A stretch of DNA of 64,000 nucleotides from NCBI GenBank assembly GCA_025506515.1, contig CM046453.1, forward strand, positions 6,045,410-6,109,409, in the 5' to 3' direction. Below the pieces are notes generated by a model, which saw only the letters and a program-made list of their open reading frames with translations, made no database searches and was not told the DNA's origin. Position numbers and translations under genes: made by a program. This DNA is from Flaveria trinervia. Its lineage: Eukaryota > Streptophyta > Magnoliopsida > Asterales > Asteraceae. Position 1 is the stretch's first letter. Every line of letters begins with the position of its first letter. Shown here in pieces: positions 45,866-60,222 of this stretch.

Positions 45866-46270
45866 CTAGCTTTAGTACCCGTGTAATACACGTGTTGTAT
45901 AAATAAAATGATTACATATAATAAAAACTTATTATTTATAAAATAATATTTGATTGAACATTCCTCCTTATAAACAGGATGACAATTATATTTTCAAACA
46001 AACGTTTTTTAAATGTCATTTAAAAAAAATTCTAATTATAACTTCTAATTATAATTATTTTTTGTTTATAAAAGTTTTATCTATAAAAATACCAATTTTA
46101 AATTATTTTATATTTTAATAAAGTTTGATGTTTTATAAAAAATCTTATTTTGATAAAAACTTACATATTTAGAAATACCATTAGTAATATTATTTCTTTC
46201 TTAGTTATTAAAAAATATTTAATTTAAAAATAAATTAATAATATTATTAGTAATTGATGTGAGTATTAAA
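45866..46270 (-). mobile_element. AT-rich dispersed repeat, copy B, with Helitron-like end
   Basis: The minus strand ends in a hairpin-forming ACACGTGTATTACACGGGT, then ACTAAAGCTAGT, so a palindrome is followed by CTAGT. That fits a Helitron 3' terminus. The next 400 bp match 42,485-42,893, including tgattgaacattcctc, aggatgacaattatattttc and gtttataaaagttttatc. No 5' end was defined. Confidence 0.45.
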
Positions 46271-46600
46271 TAAGATGTATATTAAATAAGTGTCAATTTT
46301 AATTACCTTTTTATTAAAGCAGTAAGATTATAATTTTATTCTATTTACACTTAAAATCTTAAGTTGATAAAAAACACTAGCTACATTTTCAAAATGAGAA
46401 ACATACATTCAACAAATGATCAAAATAATGACCAAAAGAGCCGTTCAACTTCTCAATTGTGATCTGGTAGATTGGTTAAAGTACCTTAACCAAACACTTG
46501 TTTTCACAATCCGGGGTGGGGGCGGTGTTACCGCTCCAACAAAGCAACCCAACTCGATTGTGAATAACTGATTTTGGAGTCTAATTTGTAATGGGTCCTA
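46271..46600. other. gene-poor AT-rich sequence
   Basis: No gene or clear repeat seen. Confidence 0.4.
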
Positions 46601-46620
46601 ATATAAAAACACCCATCCAG

Positions 46621-46895
46621 ATAAATCGGCACCCTTTTGTACGTCGTGTATGGGTCCATACGCGACATATAGGGTCGAATACACTGAAAACAAGGAAAAC
46701 TCAGGAGGGTTATCAAAGAGCTATATGCCCCATATACCCCTATACGACACATATAGGGCTATACGACGCGTATAGTAAATTTCGACACTGACTATGAGAA
46801 AAATTTTAGGGGGCTATCAGAGAAGTTATACGTCCCGTATAGGGCTATATGACCCCCCCTATATCATCGTATGAGGTTATATGCCCCGTATAAAA
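46621..46895. repeat. cluster of TATACG-type short palindromes
   Basis: Contains tatacgacgcgtata (46760-46774), tatacgtcccgtata (46827-46841), several atagggctata units, and gccccatata/gccccgtata variants. They repeat in both orientations over about 270 bp. No coding frame has family features. Confidence 0.65.
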
Positions 46896-49800
46896 ATTTT
46901 GTGGATTTGAAATATTATGATGTCTAAATAATCAAGGTTTTTGTAATTTGTAAAAGGTGTCAAATCATGTTTTTAAAACGGGTGCTTTAAGTGACCATCC
47001 AATGTAATGATGATAGATGTGATATGTTTCAGAAGTAGGATGATTTTGTAATTTTCTATGCTTAACGATCAATCAAGTTCATTGCAAACTATGTACTGTC
47101 AGTGACGATTTTTGTTATTTATTCTATTTTAAAATGATGTTCACTATAAATCAAATATATATTTATATATATTTATTAAGGAGTAGCCATATATTTCTAT
47201 GTTATCTTTTCCTTTTAAACCCATATCGTTTGACATTATCCTTACATGATTTGTAGGGTACTTGTTTGGATAGTTGAATGAGGCGTAAGGTATGTTTGCC
47301 AATATCTAGAAAGTAATTCAAATACAAATAAAACCCAAATTAAGAAAAAAACAAATGAAAGGATAGTAGATAATTTGGTCTATGAAAACCATAATTCTTT
47401 TTAAAGCTTTTCAAATGTTCTTTTCAGAAGTTTTTGAAGCTATCTTTTAAATAGATAAGTTTAAACTTTAAAATATGTTGTATGTTTGATTATATTATGT
47501 TCTGGATATCTTTCTAAATCTTACATAGAATTCACTTTCCTTTAAAAATCATTATCTTGGTATACGAAATCAAAATATAAAAATAAAATAATAATAATAA
47601 TCGGATAATAAATAGCTAAATTTCCAAATAACAAGTGGTAATTTTCGGTAAAAGTTCATGTATATGAGAGAGAGAGAGATAGAGAGATAGAGAGATAGAT
47701 AGATAGATAGAGAGAGTATGAGCTCTCTCAATGTAATTCTATTAAGTCATAATATGAACATGCAAGCTAAAATCGATACACGACCTTATTGTTAAGTGCA
47801 ATTAACAAATTTAATTAATGATATCGTTGTAGAGGTATATCATATCTAAAAAATAACAAATTTCACATAACATAACTAGATTTAAACTTATATCAAATAC
47901 TTTAAATTTTTAGTTAAGATTAAAGCAATTTGTAATTGTTCATCAGTAATCGTTCTTTTTATTTCTTACAAAACACTTTTTAGACAATCTAGTTAAAGAG
48001 TTTGACAATTACTTATATGATAGTTTATTTAGAAAATATCATTATACCCATAAATACCATCTTATTTATAAAAGGATTTGTACCTCAATATAATATTATT
48101 TAATTAATGTGGAAAGAATAAATTTGATTTATTTATCTTATTTTGTACTACAATTCTCTCTCATCTCAAAAATTTAACCTCGTGCGTTGTTATAAAGAAA
48201 GATTATATTAGTACCACGTAGCAAAAATAATATTAAGAAAACAAAGTGCAAACTTTATCCAAATTAACTTCGTATAAACTATCATAATGAATATTAATAA
48301 ACAAGGGCAGACTTAGATACGAAGATCTGGTCAAGGGGACCATTAATATTTTTATATATTTTGTTTTGAAACATTTGATAATTGCTTCTATTTGTGATAT
48401 ATAAATATTGATACTGATTCATTGTATGTATATATTATAGGCTTACACGATCAATACAATGGGGTCTAGTGTCTACCAGTGCTAATATATAATATTGTAT
48501 AGATATAGATATCTATATACATGTAGATAACACAGAACTAATTGTTAATGATAGGGTATTATATTAATAAAACTTTAGGTACAACTAATGGAATAACATC
48601 AACCTCGATAAAAATCACATGCATGAGGCAACGAGTCAAATGTTACGGTTTTATAATTATATTATATATAAATAAAAAAACAAATAAATTATTAGTAAAA
48701 AGTTTTTTTCCATAGACAAATAAACACTTATTTACTGGCCACCGGGGTCGATCGTCCTCACTATTGGGTTTTCCCAATAAAGGAATGGAACCTACTGTTT
48801 GCTTTTGTATATATAAAAATATAGGTTTAATTTATATAAATATATGTAGATGTAGACAAGTTTATATCTTGTACAAATCTCTTAATATATTATTTTTAGA
48901 GAATATTCAGGAATGATGAGATTTAGACATTTTAAGTATTGTTTTAACAGAATATTCAGGAGTGAAAAGATACTTGTGAATATTCTTAGATTAATTTTTG
49001 AGGGTATTAGTTTTGATTTAGTATGTGAAAGGATAGAAAATTGATTTATTCTTTATAAATATACCAACCGGTTTACTTTTTAAAATTCTTTAATTAGAAA
49101 ATGTAAATTTAGTTTATCATTTTAGTAGTATTGTTTTGACTATATTTATCGGGATTGAGGATGTCGTGCCGCTCATTCCCTTACTGCTCCTTGCTAGTAA
49201 AAGGGCCGGTGTTTTCGGCTCCTACCGTCACGTCATGTCATGTCATCTTCCTTGACACTCATCCATTTTTGTATGGTTTCTTCCGATCGGGTTTGAGTTT
49301 TGTTCGTGCCATAAACAAGTTAACACATTAATGGCAAATTTATGAATATGTGTAAACGGGTTCAATCCGTGTACCTTTCTTATGATATATTTTACCCATT
49401 TTTGTAATCATACTATGTGACTCAATATGTTGGCATGACACAGTTAGACATGCTAATCGAAGAACTCAAAGGCAAATCGACAAGGTCTATTCGATCACAA
49501 TTTCAAGTTTACAATTGTATTTGAAATTGTTCGATTGTTTTGAGTTCTCAAGTTCATAATCAGCTCTTAAATATGATGAAACAATTATACTGAAGATTGT
49601 TCCACACACTTGTATGTTGTATTGATATCATCATTAATTCTAGTTTTAATTTCAATTGCATTTTAGTTATATATTAATGAGCAAGTAATTGTGATCTTCC
49701 GATTAAAATTTGCTTTCCAATCTTCCAAATTCAAAAATAATTAAATGAGTTGAAAAAAGAATTTACATATGTGTAAAAACAAATTTAAGCATATCTAAAA

Positions 49801-52800
49801 GAAATTTAAACATGTCTAAGAGAATTTACATATATGTAGAAGTGAATTACACAGGGATTATGTAACCAAAAAAGGCAAATTATAATCTTATTTGTATGAG
49901 TAAATGGTAAGTTTTACATACGTGTATATAATAATACTATACATATGTAGAAATGACTTACACATGTGCTAAATAATGAGTTTTTAAATGTTTAATTTGT
50001 TTTTACACATCTTGATATACTTTGAATATTTTTTTTTAGTTTTTGTGATATAATTTTTATAAAAAATGTGATATACTAGATTAGTTTGCAAGTTTGTACA
50101 TATGTGCTATATAAAAAAATGTTCAAGAGTCAAGAACTCCTTGCCCTTTTCAATCAAATAAAAGACTAAATATATGGTAAAATGTGATATACTAGATTAC
50201 TTTGCAAGCTTGTACAATTTAGGATACCTTGCATATGACCCTTACCCTATTGTCACATAACTACATATCTGGTGAAAATTTGTTGTTTCTATAAAATTTC
50301 CAACAACCATTCCGACCACCTTCAAACCAGCTGCATCTCCATCCATTGCCTATCTTATTCGAAGTTTTGAATCACCATTGCAAATCTCAACGTTCGTGAA
50401 AGATTTATGATCCTTTTTGGTATCATTATGTTTGCCATTAAGTTTATTATATTTTTCTATATGTGTCATTTGTTATTTCTACTGTCTCTTTTCTTTTCTG
50501 TTAGTACATATTAGACATTGACTAAGTTGTTTAGTTCATGAAGTTGGGGATAACCTACTGAGATAAATATGTTAGCTTGTTATAAACATGCTAATTTTTA
50601 AATTACTAATTATGTGAAATAGCTAAATGGTTCAGTCCTCTTTATTTGTTAAATTCAAAAGATGTGTCCTAATCTATTGTTTAAATTTATAGGTGTTCCT
50701 ATTTTGACAAAAAAAAAGCTATAAAATCACATGGTACTAGCTTGTTGTGATTAATTTGTGGATTTTGGATGGAATTTCCCAATGTTTATATATATGATAT
50801 GGATGTGACTTCTACTGGTATGTATGAATTGCTTGTATATTGTTTAAAAAAAAGAATGTTAGATATTTGTTTACAGGGAACCTGCTGAATTCAGAGTTGA
50901 ATTGATAAAAATGAATTTAAACTTTCTCATACTAGGATAACACACCCTAAGCACGCCCCCAAAGGGTTTGTGAGAGGGTGTGGTGCACCTCTGTGAGACT
51001 GCCCACGAGTGTGTACAACATTATTGATTTTTTTAATTTGTATATATCAACAACAACATTACAATTCATCACATCTTTTCAAGTCAAGATTTAATGTTTT
51101 CAGAGCCGGATCGGACGACAAACTGATCATCTTAATGGTCGAATGGTTGGATCGGTAGGATTAGATTTAGGAACTAGATGACATCATAATTATATATATT
51201 TATGTATGTATGAATATTATATATATAGTTATGTGTAATTGTGTATATTTCAATATAAGTATTTAAGATGTGTATTTTATAGTGATCTATAATACTAAAC
51301 AATAATTTTTATGTCCAATACATCAATTCATCACTTGATTCATCCGTTAAACTCATTAAAAACTAAAAATTAAAAAGAAAATATATATAGAAAAATCTAG
51401 TCCAGACCCGGAACCCGGTCCAACCACCAAACCAACTAGTTCTTTGGCTACAAAACGAATTAGGTGGATCGGACTCGTGACCCATCCGAATCTTGGTCCA
51501 ACCGGTTGAACTGGCTAATCCGATCTTAGTAAAAAAAACACTTGTTAAGTCTCTCACTCACACAAACACGATTATGCAACCTTAGGGAATGTGAGTATAA
51601 CTATGCCTATTGTCAACTTAACACCTATTAGCAACATTTTTAAGTTGTGCTCACTAAGTTATAATACATAATCTAAAATATATTATATAAGTTGCTAGTA
51701 ATTTAAGATGGTGGATTTATAATAAAAAGTCGAACTTTTGATGATAAACATGCAACACAAGGTCAAACTGGTTGAAAATATGAGGTAAGGTTATCAGATC
51801 AAAATTATGATGAACTGATAACAATCGATTATTGATGTGTTGATGCTTGCAACTATTCAAATATATATTTAAATGTAATATCATTCAATAAAGACATGTT
51901 AATACTTGTTTAATCGATTGTGATAGTTGATATTCACCTTGTTACATAAACGTAACATAAAAACACAACCATAAACATGAATTGCTATGTAACAATTCAA
52001 CATGAATGCAAGTGTCGATACAACCAACCAATGAAAAGTTTAACAACACGATCAGCTTAACCGTAATCTCGATTGCGATCATGAGGGGTTATTCGGAATA
52101 GGGGTGTTGATAAAATGGTAACACGATGGTAAGAGAACCTCCAATAATTTTGGATATCAATCATAAGAATCAAAACGAGTGTTGTCGATACCTATTCACA
52201 TCCAAAACTTGTTGCTTGTATTTGTATGTTGATGTTTTTATTTAAAATTGGCATTGTGGAGTAATTTTTTAGGTGTTTGAGAGTTAGATGGCCTCAAAAT
52301 CGACTTTTTTTCAATCTAAGCTTCGACCAACGCTCAATGGCATTAATATGTACACAACATGCTTATAAATGCTTGTTTTAGTTTTTACGATTGAAATTTG
52401 ACTTTATGGAGGTCACACGTTGACCAACGCCTAGTGAGATTGACCGATGCTTGACAACTTTTTCGCCTCGCTTCTTGGTCATTTTATAACATATCTTCAT
52501 TGTATTTAGCTTCACCGATAGTATTAAGCCTCTTGCGTTATAACGGGAGGCGTAAAACCGTATTAATTAGTACTAGTGGCACATCACCGTAAGGACCACC
52601 GATACCGAAAAAACTCGTATTAGAAAAGAAATAAAAAACGAATTGAATAAAATAAAATCAAACAAAAAGTAGACGTAAAAACGTTGAACCACGTAAGCAA
52701 AAACATAAAACATATTAAACAATAAGTAAGTCGATTTAGAACCAACGCGTTGCGAAGGCTGATTCACACACAGACACACACGCTGTGATTGTTACTTGCA

Positions 52801-53020
52801 AAAATTATTCAGAAACGCAAAACAAAAAACTTATAAAATATGAGAAGTATGGGGATCAAAGATGAAAATAAAATACAATATTATGGCTAAATTGTAATAA
52901 ATATGAAAGTAATAGGTTAAAATTAAAAAAGTTAAAGTTTAAGAAAAAAATAAAGGTGAGTACAATCCATTAAACACATAGTTCAACCCACAAAACATAC
53001 CAAAGTTGTTAATTAGTATT
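46896..53020. other. gene-poor desert
   Basis: AT-rich with no supported gene. It contains a GAGA/GATA microsatellite at about 47,666-47,717. At about 51,100-51,540, ccggtt- and ggatcgg-rich sequence similar in style to 12,310-12,470 probably belongs to a dispersed DNA transposon family. Confidence 0.4.
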
Positions 53021-53459
53021 AGGGAAAATGTCACAGAATAATAACCAAATTTCAAAAGTGTTCTAATTTAGTTACTCGTGCATATTTTTCTCAAATTGGA
53101 CATTCAAACGATCAAATCGAGTCATTACCAAATTTATTATGACAAGAAAGTAATGATGAAAAAAACATGGGAGTTAAAATTTTCAATATATAAAATTATA
53201 TTAAAAAATAAAAAAAACATGTTAATTATGAAAAAAATAAAAAAAGTGTCTAAAATTTACGTTAACGTTCTATATCAGCATCAAAAGATAGAAAAAAATA
53301 TTTTTTAACTGAATCCAAAAGTATAACATGTTAAAAATATGTTATGACTTTTAATTTATATAAAATATAAAAATGAGTGATTTGATTGAAACACTTTTAA
53401 AACTTGAATTAATTAATTGAAACACTTTTGAAAGTTGATTAATATTTTACAAAGTTACT
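53021..53459 (+). mobile_element. Mutator-type MITE, copy A
   Basis: About 439 bp, same orientation and over 85% identical by eye to the copy at 59,791-60,213. Shared blocks include catgggagtta, tatatcagcatcaaaagatag and gaatccaaaagtataacatg. Terminal inverted repeats are built around ttcaaaagtgtt...aacacttttgaaa. No target duplication was recognised for this copy. Confidence 0.72.
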
Positions 53460-56383
53460 ATAAATGACCACATGCCTATCATATCCAAATCTAAAACATT
53501 CACGTTAGTTTTCTCATCTTCATCATTATATTAATATTAAAAACACTATTTTTTTCTCTCTTTTAATTATATCATACCTTTTTATATCTTAATTATTATA
53601 TTTTTTTCTCTCCTACAATCACAATTATTTTTTCTCTCCTACAATCACAATTATTTTCAATAGTATTAAAACATTTATGAGAGTTATATCGTATTTTCAT
53701 AAATATAAAAAAATATATATATTTTTTTCTACTTCACTCACAACTAGTAACTATCATCCCTCACTCTCATAGCTAAAACATAAAGCTTGAATAAAATAGT
53801 TGGTGTGGCATACCTGATGTAATTTTTTATTTTCTAATTTTTTGCTCTAATTGTTTTTTCTTTGGAGTCATTTTAGCATCTTGCTAGAATCCTAGTGATT
53901 TTCTAAAAAAACAAATATCCTTTATAATATAAGACACACGCTCGCTCTTATAATATAAGAAACACATTTAAATCAAAATAAAAAAACTTACTATGAATAC
54001 TCTCATACTATGAATACTCTAAGTCCATATTCAGTAATCTAAGTCCATATTCAGTAAATTACAACTAACAAGTACCGAAACACATAAATTGACTTTTATC
54101 ATCTTAGAGTGACAATTAGTTTGACTTTTTCACAAAGGGTTTAAAATACTTTCTAAAATACCTTAACTTATTACGGTATTGATTTGGGGTATTTTTTTAC
54201 GGTAAATATACGATCTTGATTCGGAAAATATGTGTTATCTTAATCGGGTTCACATATTCATTTACCAGTCAGGATCGCATCCCAACCCCTCCATAGACAA
54301 TCAAGAAAAAAGAAGGGATCATATTTTACTCAATTAACTAATTTTTGGCCTAATTGATGATCAATTTTCACACAACCGAATTAGTTGAGGAAACGAAAAG
54401 AACAATGATCAAACGCTTCTACCCTGATAAGCGAGACACATGTGTTATTTTCTTGAGATGTTTTGTTATTTAAGAATTATTGTGATATTTCTTTATTGCA
54501 TAAAACTCTTACTTGAAAATATTACATTAGTGTATTAAACTAATAGATAATTATAAAAAGGACAAATCATTATACTAACTCTGTATTTTCATGTGATTGC
54601 CTACTCTCTTGTCACACATATATAGAAAAATGAGAATGTACATTATTCTATGTAAAAACCCATATTTAAATCATTAATGTACCTCTAACCAAATATAACA
54701 TAAAGAGAATTTTACTGTAGTTTTAGTTAATCTTTTGCTAATCAAAAGATTTGACAACATCAAGTCAAAATCTAATATCTTAAAGTTACAATTTATTATT
54801 TTTTTAATATATTATTATTGTGAACTAATCACCCCTTCACAACCTTGTAGATGTTTCATTCAATAATGAATCATAAGAGTATTGACGTCGTAAAAGAAAA
54901 GAAATTTTCAAATAAGAGTCGCATGCTTGTTTCTCTTTCAAAACATACAAATAATCAGATTTTGTGTCGCAATCAAAGTTGAGCCAGACTATTTATGTCG
55001 ATATTTATTTATTATATTTGGTTTTGTGCAATAGTTTTTACTAGTTGAGTGCAAATTCAACTTGAAAATTAGTGTTACTACATTTGAAGTTTTGATTATT
55101 AAAAAACTATTTTTGTGATAGCATACCCTAACTTGCTTGCATTTAAAACGAAATATAGATGTAACAAAAAAAATATTTAATTTTCTATAAATAGTTGAGG
55201 ATACAACTATCCTTAAGAGTGGGCGCTTGCTAAAACGTGTGTGAGATGGGCATCAACCAAAATTTTAATTGTAAACCAAAGTAGATATGAATATACTTGA
55301 AATATAATAATAAATTTAAGTAAAATTAAAGAAAAGTTCATTAAAAAAATAAACGCACCTCCTAATTTTTATTACATAAATAGAAATTGAACGTTTTGCA
55401 AAGGACATTTTAATGGTGTTTAAGAGTTACCCCTCATCAAACGGTGAGGTTTCAACCCATGAGATTAAAATATAAATTGAACTATAAAGTCATTTCAAAA
55501 ACTCAATTATTTACTAAATTAAATTTTTTTTATTTTGAATATATCTAAAGAATAAATACAACCATCATATTTTCACATAAAATATGGTACTTGTGACTTA
55601 CAATAAAATAGTACCATGCCTATTAAATTTGGCAAGTGCACCAACCCAATAATCACAACCTTTTGCAAACTACTAAACTCAAATGGTACATATAGAGATA
55701 TACTCATATACATATATGTAGGTACACATTTATATAATATTAAATGGAGTGGGCCCATTTGATCACTCTTATTGGTCCTTTTAGCTCCCATCCCAATTGT
55801 GTTAAAGACCCCACATATTGGCCTCCATCATTTAATCCAATATACCACTGAGATTCATCTCATATTAAAAAAAAAAACAATAGCCTTAGTTTTACTTTAT
55901 CTTTTTTTTATATTAACAAATATTTAATTATATTCTGTATTTACAAAATAAGTCGAAAGGATATTATCTTACTTTTAGAAAATAATACAAACATGCAGAT
56001 GGTTAATTGGTTGTCTTGTAACGAGCATAACTTGATGATTTATTAGGCATCATATATTCATATTGAGTAAAGATTAATCTACAAATTAATAACATGTTTT
56101 CTGTGTAGCAAAAGATCATAGACTTGAATCATGTGTTAAGTTTAAAGCAACTTAAGTTTAGATTTAAATAGAAACAAAGGAAGCAAAAACTGCATCAAGT
56201 TACATATTAGTTTGTTAGAATTTGGCTTCTTTTCTTGAATAATGATACGTTTAAATCTTAGTTTCATTGATAGAACTCGGATTACATCTTCCATACGGCA
56301 ATAATGTTAGGTCTTGTGCTAGTTAGTTTGATATTATATGGCATGATGCTTACTTCTATAAATGTGAGTGTCATTTCAATTAC
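53460..56383. other. gene-poor AT-rich desert
   Basis: No gene or bounded element recognised; a few short tandem duplications, e.g. tctcctacaatcacaattatttt at 53,611 and 53,634. Confidence 0.4.
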
Positions 56384-59120
56384 GGTCACACCCTCAAAAT
56401 CCACTTGCGGAGTTTTACCGCGAGGCGTGTGAACAAACCAGGATCACAGTCAATAGTTACTCAGAACGACTCTATATGTCATAAAATAACAAAATCAACC
56501 AAAACACAACTTTAAACAATGCGGAAGCGGTTTTGAAAACAACCCAAGTCTATAAAGTATAACTTATGGCAAAACAAGTGCCAAACCAAAAATAAACCAT
56601 AATTGTTAAAATGTCACATTGTCTTGAAGCATAATGTCTTAAATGAAGTGAACCGTGCAGTGCTCCTATGGCAAGCAAGTTAAGGACCTGAGAAAAGCAT
56701 ACTAAAATGTCAACACATAGGTTGGTGAGTTCAAGAGTTTGAGTTCAATAAACATGTAAACAGTTGCGATAAATATAAGCAGTGTATGGTAATAGATAGC
56801 TAGTCTATTATCAACAAATATTAATACATAGTGATTTTGCAATTGAAGCTGACTGTGATAGTTGTTGCCTCCTGTCACGACTTACCATGTCGTGACAATG
56901 ATCAATAGGACAAATTGCACCCGGTTGACCTCGAGTCACACAGGTGGGGCTCGTCAGACCCAGTAGTACTACCCAAGTTTCCCCGCTATTAATATTAACA
57001 ATTCAAAAGTGTGAGGACTTTTCTCATGGTAAACAACACTATATTAATATTTTACACAACTTAAATAATGAAAGCGTTCGTATAAATACCAGTATGCTAT
57101 CTCCCCCAAAAGAGATTAAGTAAAGAGTGGGGCATGAACTCACCTGATGTATGCAAAGGTACTTAGGGTTTATTTTGTGAAACGAGAGGATAGCCAACCT
57201 TCACAGGTTACCTAGATCATGTGAGTACATAAGTACGTGTAAATAAGAGACATGTGAAACCCTAATCATACCAAAATCAAAGACTCAAGCTTCCAGACAA
57301 ATAGACACGTTTGACCTAGTTGACCCGTTTGACCCGTTGGTGACATTATGAGTTATAATTCAAACAAAGCCAATGAGCACATACAACATACATGATAAGC
57401 ATTCAAACAGTATCATACATATGCTATATCAACCCGGTGTATCACATAGATCATCATACAATCAACTACTATACAAGCCATGCGAATCTAGAACATTAAC
57501 ATAACCACTAGCTACAAAACAACTAACATGACATACAAGGTTCAACCATTCATCACATGCCATGTGAAGCCACTCACGACTTCACATCCTAAACCCTGCC
57601 AATCCCACTAAGTAGGGGCCTCAGATCCGCACGCGTGTATAATGATCACAACCAAATTCCTAAGCATATACATTGCATTCACAACATCACAACAATTAAT
57701 TACCAGGCCCAAGCATGATGTCCTACTACTACACAATATCCAAACCATACATGATTACCAATTCCAATTATCACCCATGATTATCCAAACATGCCATACA
57801 ACTAGTTTAACACGTTCTATTACACTAGGATCCATCCTTGAACATAATAGCAAGTTCCTAACATCTCAAACATGATCACAACATCATACTTCAACATTTA
57901 CACAAATAAAGTTTCCCTTTTGGGAAAGAATGTCCAAAATCTATCAAACATCCAAGGTATGCATAAATTCATCAATAATATACCAATTCAAGCTCATACT
58001 AACATCTAGACATGATCAACAACACTAAACACCTCAATTCAACAATCTTCATAAACAAAAGTTTCTACTTTTGGCAAGCTATGATCAACATCATCAAATT
58101 AAAGATTTCTAGCATTCATAATATCAATCTAGCATCCAATTAACATCATGAACCCATCCATAACATCAATCCATCAATAGATCACTACTACATGCAAAAT
58201 AAAGTTACTATTCTTAGTAACCTATGAACAATGCATCAAAATCCCAACTTTCTTGCATAATCAACGTATTCTAACATTCATACAACCCAATTATCATCAA
58301 ACATTCATCAAACAATCATCCACATCACATAATCAAGCCATTTTCGAATTAGGGCTTGCTTAACACCAAAATTCATGATCAAATCCCCAAAAACATATAA
58401 TTCTTGCATAATCGACGTTAACTAGCATGTATACAATCTAACTAACATGTTAACATCATCAAACAACATCAATTTCGACTCCATGAATGCCAATTCACGA
58501 ATTAGGGTTCGGCCACTATGAACTCTTCACAAAAACTCGCAAAAACTAACCTTTAAACTTGTAATTGCTTGAAATCGATGCTTCCTAAGTGTTGTATAAC
58601 TTGTAATCGAATCAAAACCACACAAAATTGCTTGTTCTTGGCTGGATTCGAAGTGGGGAGGGTGTTTGAAGATGGTTTGCGGCCGAAAATGGGTGGATTA
58701 GGGTTTGGGTTTGTTTTATTAAATTTTAATTTACATATTTACCCTTTTAACCCTTGTAATTTGTATTTTATAAAAACTAAGCTTTAAACTCTTTGTAAAG
58801 TGTTTTTAACTTCATAATATAAAGATATAAACTTATAAAGTTCATTATATATCTTATCTTTATAAAAACACAAGACATACGAATAAATAGACACGTTTCC
58901 GCGTTACGCGATAAATTCTTTAATTAATTGTTTATAAATGTGTAAACACATAAACATAACCCAATATTCACATAATCACTTAGATTCACATCAAATTAAC
59001 ATTAACCATTATTATTAGGTCACCAACGTTAAACGACAACTAGTGTGTGCTCACGACACGTGTATACAAGACTTAACGGAACTAACGGAGTTTGGTAACG
59101 TAAATTTACCGGATGTCACA
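56384..59120. mobile_element. candidate solo LTR, about 2.7 kb
   Basis: The left end is ggtcacaccctcaaaatcc (possibly a mutated TGTCACACC) and the right end is ggatgtcaca, matching the TG..CA rule apart from one base. The interior has no protein-coding domain but has sharp composition changes: a tract rich in catcaac and acatcat units, a ccctaat-rich part near 58,500-58,710, and AT-rich 58,800-59,000. No matching 5-bp target duplication was found, and no second LTR lies in the window. The reading as a solo LTR comes from the termini and length only. Confidence 0.4.
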
Positions 59121-59790
59121 GGTTTGGTAGTAGATGCTTCTGTCCATTAGGAAGAAGTTTTGAGTTCAGAATCATAACATGAATAGATTAGTGGTGCAAA
59201 CTTGCGCCGTTGAAAAAAAGTAATTAGTGTAATTTAATAGTAACAGTAGATGGTTCTGTGAGTTATCATTTAATAAAAAAAATTATAAAAATTCATGATT
59301 TGAATATGAAGATTTTATTTAACCTTTTCATCTCTAGATATATTAGAACAAAAAAACGCGTTTACAATAGATGTATTTTTCAAAGTTTATAAAACATATA
59401 TGTTCACATGGAGATGACTTCTATCTGTTTTCCTTTCCTTATATTTTAGTTCTAGATGAAAAGAGAGCGTTTAAACTCTAAAATACAAATGGTATTTTTC
59501 GCATAAAACATGAAATTATTGTGAATGATTGATGTGGGGAATTAATAATTTAAATCTAAGAATAGAATTGTCACACTTTAAAATACACTTGTAGATATTT
59601 AAATTCCTTTACTTTCAAATTCATGTAACTTTTCATGCTACTTTTTTAAAAGAAAATTACATCAAAAAATCGATTTGTTTATTCTATTAAATTTGAGTAT
59701 AGCGATGTGTAATTATTATTCAACATAATATAATTGCCTAATTATAAGCATAACTTGTGTTATATCTCATAACTGGATTAATTATATTTA
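59121..59790. other. intergenic, no gene seen
   Basis: AT-rich, no features apart from the 9-bp target site of the next element at its right edge (ttatattta, 59782-59790). Confidence 0.45.
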
Positions 59791-60213
59791 GAGAAAATAT
59801 CACAGAATAGTAACCAAGTTTCAAAAGTGTTCTAATTTAGTCACTCAAATGGACCTCCAAACGAAAAAATCGAGTCATTATCAAATTTTATTATTACAAG
59901 AAAGTAATGATGGAAAAAACATGGGAGTTAGAATTTTCAATATATAAAATTATATTAAAAAATAAAAAAACATGTTAATTATGAAAAAAATAAAAAAAGT
60001 GCCTAAAATTTACGTCAACGTTCTATATCAGCATCAAAAGATAGAAAAAATATTTTTTAACTGAATCCAAAAGTATAACATGTTAAAAATATGTTATGAC
60101 TTTTAATTTGTATAAAATATAAAAATGAGTGATCTAAATGGAACACTTTTAAAACTTGAGTTATTTAATTGGAACACTTTTGAAAGTTGGTTACTATTTT
60201 ACAAAGTTACCCC
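59791..60213 (+). mobile_element. Mutator-type MITE, copy B, with 9-bp target duplication
   Basis: 423 bp, bounded by a perfect 9-bp repeat ttatattta (59782-59790 and 60214-60222). The termini are inverted: taaccaagtttcaaaagtg on the left pairs with cacttttgaaagttggtta on the right. Size of the duplication and TIR length fit Mutator-like non-autonomous elements. A sister copy lies at 53,021-53,459. Confidence 0.82.
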
Positions 60214-60222
60214 TTATATTTA

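Noticed and set aside
46441..46510. Possible tRNA-like sequence (gatctggtagattggttaaag)
   Set aside because: No matching acceptor stem or GGTTCGAAT-type T arm.
47660..47720. Regulatory GAGA element
   Set aside because: Simple microsatellite with no neighbouring gene; no reason to assign function.
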